Source: Coffea arabica (Eukaryota; Streptophyta; Magnoliopsida; Gentianales; Rubiaceae). Taken from it: DNA of 64,000 bases. Positions 59,400 to 64,000 of this stretch are shown piece by piece (position 1 is the stretch's first letter; the number at the start of each line of letters is the position of its first letter). The notes under the pieces are model-generated. The model had not been told where the DNA came from. It did no database searches and saw only the letters and a program-made list of their open reading frames with translations. A program made the translations under genes and the position numbers. Where the stretch lies: positions 19,672,001-19,736,000 of the forward strand of contig NC_092312.1 in NCBI RefSeq assembly GCF_036785885.1, in the 5' to 3' direction.

Positions 59400-60301
59400 C
59401 ATACCCATAAGAAGAGAAAAATTTTTTTTACTTGTATTATTTTTTTTATTTCCTCTCCCCCCCCCCTCCCAGCCCCTGAGCAGTATCCTTCGTCCTTTAT
59501 CTCTCTCCTGTCTTCCCTGGTTTCTAGAACCTCCCAGATTTGTGTCCTTCACCATCAAATTAGGGTTTTGCTACTGCGTTGCTGGATTCAATCGAAAGTT
59601 CTTACTTTCTGCATAGTTCTTGATTTTCCGGTGAGTTTTCCGTCAAGTATCTTTGTTTAAGCTATCAACTTTAGCTGAAAATAGTACTTCTAGTTTTTTT
59701 TTTTTTTTTTTTTAACTGGACTGTTTTACTCTTGTTATTGGCTTTCTTCTTTGTTTGATTTTCATATGTAAGCTTTCAAAAAAAAAAAAAAATCTTCATA
59801 TGAAACTTGTTTTATGCTCTGCCATATGCTTCTTGCGGTTGTTGAGAAATGAAGGAAGATAAAAAGCAAGTTTAATATGATAACAAAGCTATTTCAAGTT
59901 TTCATTTCTTAAAGTAGAACTGAGGTGAATTTACTAAAGCTTGTACCTAGCTGAAGTAAAGATCTTACCTTTTTTTATTTATTTTTATTTTTTTCAAAGA
60001 TCCCTTTAGATCAGAATTCTGTTCTCTATGCTTGTTTTGCTTTTCAGCAAAAATAAAAACTTTTCCTCTTTTTTTTTCTCCTCCTTCTCCTCATTTTTGT
60101 TGTCTTTGAATTGATGGAATAGGAAAGAAATCAATTGGAGATCAGATTCTAATGCTTTTGTCCTTTTCTGTGTTTGAAATTCTACGAACAGAGGTGGGAA
60201 GAGGGTTTGGGTTGTGGACTATGATACCAGATCAGCAAGCTGCATGTGGTTTGAGTGCTGGTTGAGAAATTGTAGGAATGTCAGACTTGTCCATGTATGA
60301 G
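59400..60301 (+). CDS. 5' end of an unidentified gene (leader plus first coding exon)
   Basis: Leader exon 1 ends at 59630 with CCG|GTGAGT; its start is not fixed. Exon 2 runs 60192-60301, from an AACAG acceptor to GAG|GTACTG. Exon 2 holds a 14-residue upstream ORF (60221-60265), then an ATG at 60278 in the same frame that reads MSDLSMYE up to the donor. If this is the start codon, only eight codons are inside the window and the rest of the gene is to the right of the edge or in unrecognised exons. Eight residues do not allow a family call. Confidence 0.45.
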
Positions 60302-63300
60302 GTACTGTAACTTTTCCGATTGGTCAATTTGCATCTATGCTTGCATACCCAAGACTGCTCTTGTGATTGCTTAATGAGGTTAGCATTTTGGTCAGCCTAT
60401 GATGACTTGATCATCATAGGTTGGCATTTTGAACCATGTTGTTAACATGGTTCAAAACTTGGCCTCTCGGTTTATGTATTTTATGGTAGCTAGTACACGG
60501 GAGATATAAAGAATTCTGGTCATTAAGAAGCTTCCAAGTTGTTGAAGGTGTTAAATGTAATGCAACTCTATAATTGGAATATTCTGTCACTGGCAACAGC
60601 AATCTTTTGTTGCTCAGATTTGAATTCAGAAACAACATGGTAGTGCAACAGTAAATGCTTAACTTCCTTGACCTTACTCAGGATAGGTGACGAGGTTAAT
60701 AAATAATTCATGAGAACTTGCTGACGATCAAAGTAACGGTCAGCATAGTTAACTGATATGCAAATGATTACTACATATGCTTTCTTAAATATGACAGCTG
60801 TGGATAGTCTATAATACTTGGAATTTCTGTCTCTTTATGGTGATTTGAGAATGGTCTTGATGCAATTGAATATCGTGCATGATGATATTGATCGAAAAAG
60901 TAGATATTGGGCAATTAAAAGTATCCGACACGTTGAACATATTGAAGTTTGACAACTTCTAGGCTGTTTCCCTTTGTCAGATTGCAGTGTGGGACTTATT
61001 CTTGAATTTAATTTTCTACCAAAGACGTATTGGGCTACACGCTCTTCACATGAGAACCTGTAGATAGGTTGCAAAACTTTTGTCCGTTAGTGTTATTTCC
61101 ACAGTGATATCAATGATGGAGGACTCCTTAAGTGCCATGTATACGTAATATGTCTTACATAAAGAGGCTAAGTTTTCAGAAACCAGATCTGTAGCTTTTA
61201 AGCAGTGGGTGGACATATCAATGTCTGTCAGCTGACCACCAGATACGAGTTAAATCTATATTATCGGAGGACATTTTTTGATATTATAGTTATTTAGTAA
61301 TTTCTCCTTTTAACTAGAGAGAAGTTCAAGAAAGATAGGAAATTTATATTGGAAAATTGTTTATTGTTTTTATTGGTATTTATATTGAATTGAAGAAGAT
61401 CAAATGCTTATAACTTCTTTGCTTCCCTAGTTGATATGATAAGATTTTAGGTCCCACACTATCATGTCCAAAGATGTCATGATTGGTAGTCATAGTTCTT
61501 TTCTCTAATTTAATTTAGTTTATAGACCTTATTTGCTACAAAGGACAACACAACTTGCAAAAGCATTGAATACAAATAGCCAATCTCCTATGCACTTATA
61601 ACAATGGAAAAACTTTATACCTGCTCGAAAAAACAGAATGGAAGATGTGCAAGCCACTGACGGATAAACAAGCATGAAAGAAATAACTGACACATGGTTC
61701 ACGATCTAACCAGCGTCGACTTCATTTTCAACTCCTTTTTTGTCTTTTCAATGGCTTTGTTTGTAAGTACATTCCATCTTGCTCACAAAACTCAATGATG
61801 CATATGTTGAGTTTTGAAGTATCTGTCCTTGGTTTGTATAGTGTTATGGTAACAATCATGTCTATAAATTTTTGGATTGATTATATTTAGGTGAACGGAC
61901 AATTTTGAAACATTATACCGTGACTTTTTTGGGCCACGGGTTGTTGGGGTTTTTCTTTTGCTATTTCTGCATAATGGTTCTTCATATGTTAGATTTTTGC
62001 TGTATTTTTTTTTCTGGCTAACGAAAGTGCTGTTCCTCACTGAAACATTATTGAGTTCGTACACAATAGCAACGTAAAGGCTGAAAAATTTTGCAACACT
62101 ACTTGATACTAAAAGCAAGATGTGAAATTATTCTGCTGTTTATAGGCATTTAAATTGTGCAGATATTCTCTAACTTTAATGCATTTGTTCTCACAAACGT
62201 AGTTTTTAGAAAATGGCTGTAATATAACCACACTCATCTATTATAAACAATATTTTTTTTGGAATAGTCACTATACTTATACTTTCTGCTCTTGAATCTA
62301 TTTATCTTTAGGCCTTCCTTGAAATATCTCATTTCTTTTGTCCTTCAATAAAGTGAATAACATGTTGTCAGTATCAAGTTGGAGACTTTGAGCATAGCTT
62401 AGTTTTCTTGTATGTTTATAATAAGCTTTGGCCAAAAGGTGAAGTTTTTCTATAGGAAGTTATAACTTCGAGGCGGATGAATAATCATTTTGCTTATGTG
62501 AGATAAGGTCATATAAACCTTTCAATAGGAGAAGCCTAGTGCGCTGGCTTCCTCAGTACTGCGAAGCAAAAATGACGAGACAGTTGAGTTGTTGAGCTTC
62601 ATTGAATTCGATATTCTACAAGTGATGGTTGTATTCAAGTGGGAGCTATACAGAATTCAATTTCTAGCGTTTCCTAAATATTTTGCTTTTTTTACTTGGT
62701 ATATAATTCAAATCTGTAAAATCTATAATTGGGAATGCTACTAACAGGGGGCAGAAAAGTATACTGCCTTGAAAAAGATTAGAGTTCCAAACAATCTTTG
62801 TGCTATTCTATTTTGTATTTTTCCCCCTTTTCTTCTCACCCAGTCATTTATTGGCTCGCCATCTGAACAACTTTGCATAGTCTTCACTTAGCTGTGCATG
62901 AAATCTAAAGGTCGTTGGTCACTTCTGTTTGTCGAGATTGAGAACTTATAGTCACATTGGAATGTATTTTAATTGCTAAATTTTGTTTGAAGTAGTCATG
63001 TACTCGTGTTCTTTGATGTCGTCATTGAGGTTTTGGAAAAAAACTCCTTTTAGGGCTATAAAAATAAGTTGTAGATTTTGTCTTTTTCCAACAAAATGCA
63101 TCTTTGGACTAAAGAGCACAAGACCTAAGTTAGATAAGAACTGAATTTTAGCTCATTGAAAATTTGTAAACATCAGTTATGTATTGACTTAATCATGGGA
63201 TTTTGTAGAGAGTGCACCATCCGTACATTGTGGATGTTGTTGACTTTGCAAAAGCAAGAGGGCAACATCTTGCAAAAGACTGGGCATTAGTGACTAGGCA

Positions 63301-63809
63301 CACCATGGAAATAGCCAAACTTATGCAACTATATGTCAAGGGAGTTTTTAAATGAGTTGTTAAGTTATTTATTTTTGTAGGAGAGTGTGTTCTGTGTTAA
63401 GACTTAAGAGTGTACAATATGTTTGAAAGAACAAAGAATTTGACCAAGTTGCAAGGAAGAGGTTTTGGTTGGGATTTTCAGTCCTGAGAAACACAGATAA
63501 CATGATCAACAAGTACTATTGATGCACTTATTAATAGGTTGTAGTTGTATTGACATCCTGTTGATTTTTACTTAGTTCCATCAACTCCATCTTCTTGGAT
63601 AACCTGCTTGACAATTGCTGTGAAAGTCTTTTTTTCCTCTTTTGTTGATTTGTTCATCTTGTTCATTCTTACAGTACCATATGTAATGTGGGCCTGATGT
63701 CATCATAGATAGAACAAGTTTTGTGTGTTTCTGCCCTTGAAAATCTAAAAGGAGGTGGGACTGAAGGTGCTTGGCATAATATATTCTTGCTTTAACAAGC
63801 AAACATATA
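60302..63809 (+). other. Probable long first coding intron, no exon recognised
   Basis: T-rich sequence typical of plant introns on the plus strand. Its short ORFs on both strands have no family features. It may contain small exons I cannot identify without homology search. Confidence 0.4.
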
Positions 63810-63997
63810 GGGTGTGTTTGGACAGGAGATTATTTTGGAAAAATTATTTAGAATAACACTGTAGACTTTTGTGATGTGATGTATGTGAGATAAGAAGATG
63901 GTTGGGATTATAGAAGGGTGGTTGGAAATTGTCTTTATGATGCAAGCAGAATAATATTTGAAATTTTTTTCCTAAATTATTGTATTCCAATGAACCC
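63810..63997. mobile_element. MITE at the right edge
   Basis: Left GGGTGTGTTTGGACAGGAG, then ATTATTTTGGAAAAATT, is matched in inverse by AATTTTTTTCCTAAATTATT and CCAATGAACCC at the right. ATA follows the right end and precedes the left end, so a 3-bp target duplication is possible. About 188 bp, no ORF. Confidence 0.6.
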
Positions 63998-64000
63998 ATA

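Overview
This is nuclear DNA of a flowering plant. It is AT-rich, its genes have several introns with GT-AG borders, the protein families include plant-specific ones (Pol IV/V subunit, SAUR, HAK/KUP transporter), and the spaces between genes are packed with plant Helitrons, hAT-type MITEs and tRNA-headed SINEs. The protein sequences read as eudicot. I suspect an asterid but cannot name the species from sequence alone.

Layout, left to right. A HAK/KT/KUP potassium transporter (KUP7-like, minus strand, nine exons, C-terminus cut off by the left edge) fills 1-5081. From 5.1 to 7.7 kb there is a hAT MITE with a perfect 8-bp target duplication. Two related Helitrons (about 7.0 and 6.6 kb, same orientation) lie nearly head to tail from 7.7 to 21.4 kb. 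The right one ends only about 60 bp before the promoter elements of an SC35-type SR splicing factor (21655-25624, plus strand). Two diverged repeats follow, then the Pol IV/V subunit 7 gene (29008-29532, minus), a CD2BP2/LIN1-like U5 snRNP protein gene (32273-37196, minus), a third, smaller Helitron (37.5-39.4 kb), a short SINE, a small coiled-coil protein gene (40876-43883, minus) and a MITE with a tRNA-like core. After more repeats comes a Pumilio (PUF) RNA-binding protein gene (49891-55089, plus), a second SINE, a SAUR gene (56769-57020, plus) and, from about 59.2 kb to the right edge, the promoter, leader and first coding exon of a gene whose body lies outside the window.

The genes do not form a pathway or cluster, although three of them (SC35, CD2BP2-like, PUF) act on RNA. 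The most unusual points are in the SC35 gene. Two extra 5-bp units in exon 1 put the conserved start codon out of frame with the RRM. Part of the RS-domain exon is tandemly duplicated, and a single-base difference in the extra copy appears to make an 81-nt in-frame cassette exon. I found no prokaryotic-type system and no clear new gene family; the novelty is in gene structure and transposon architecture.
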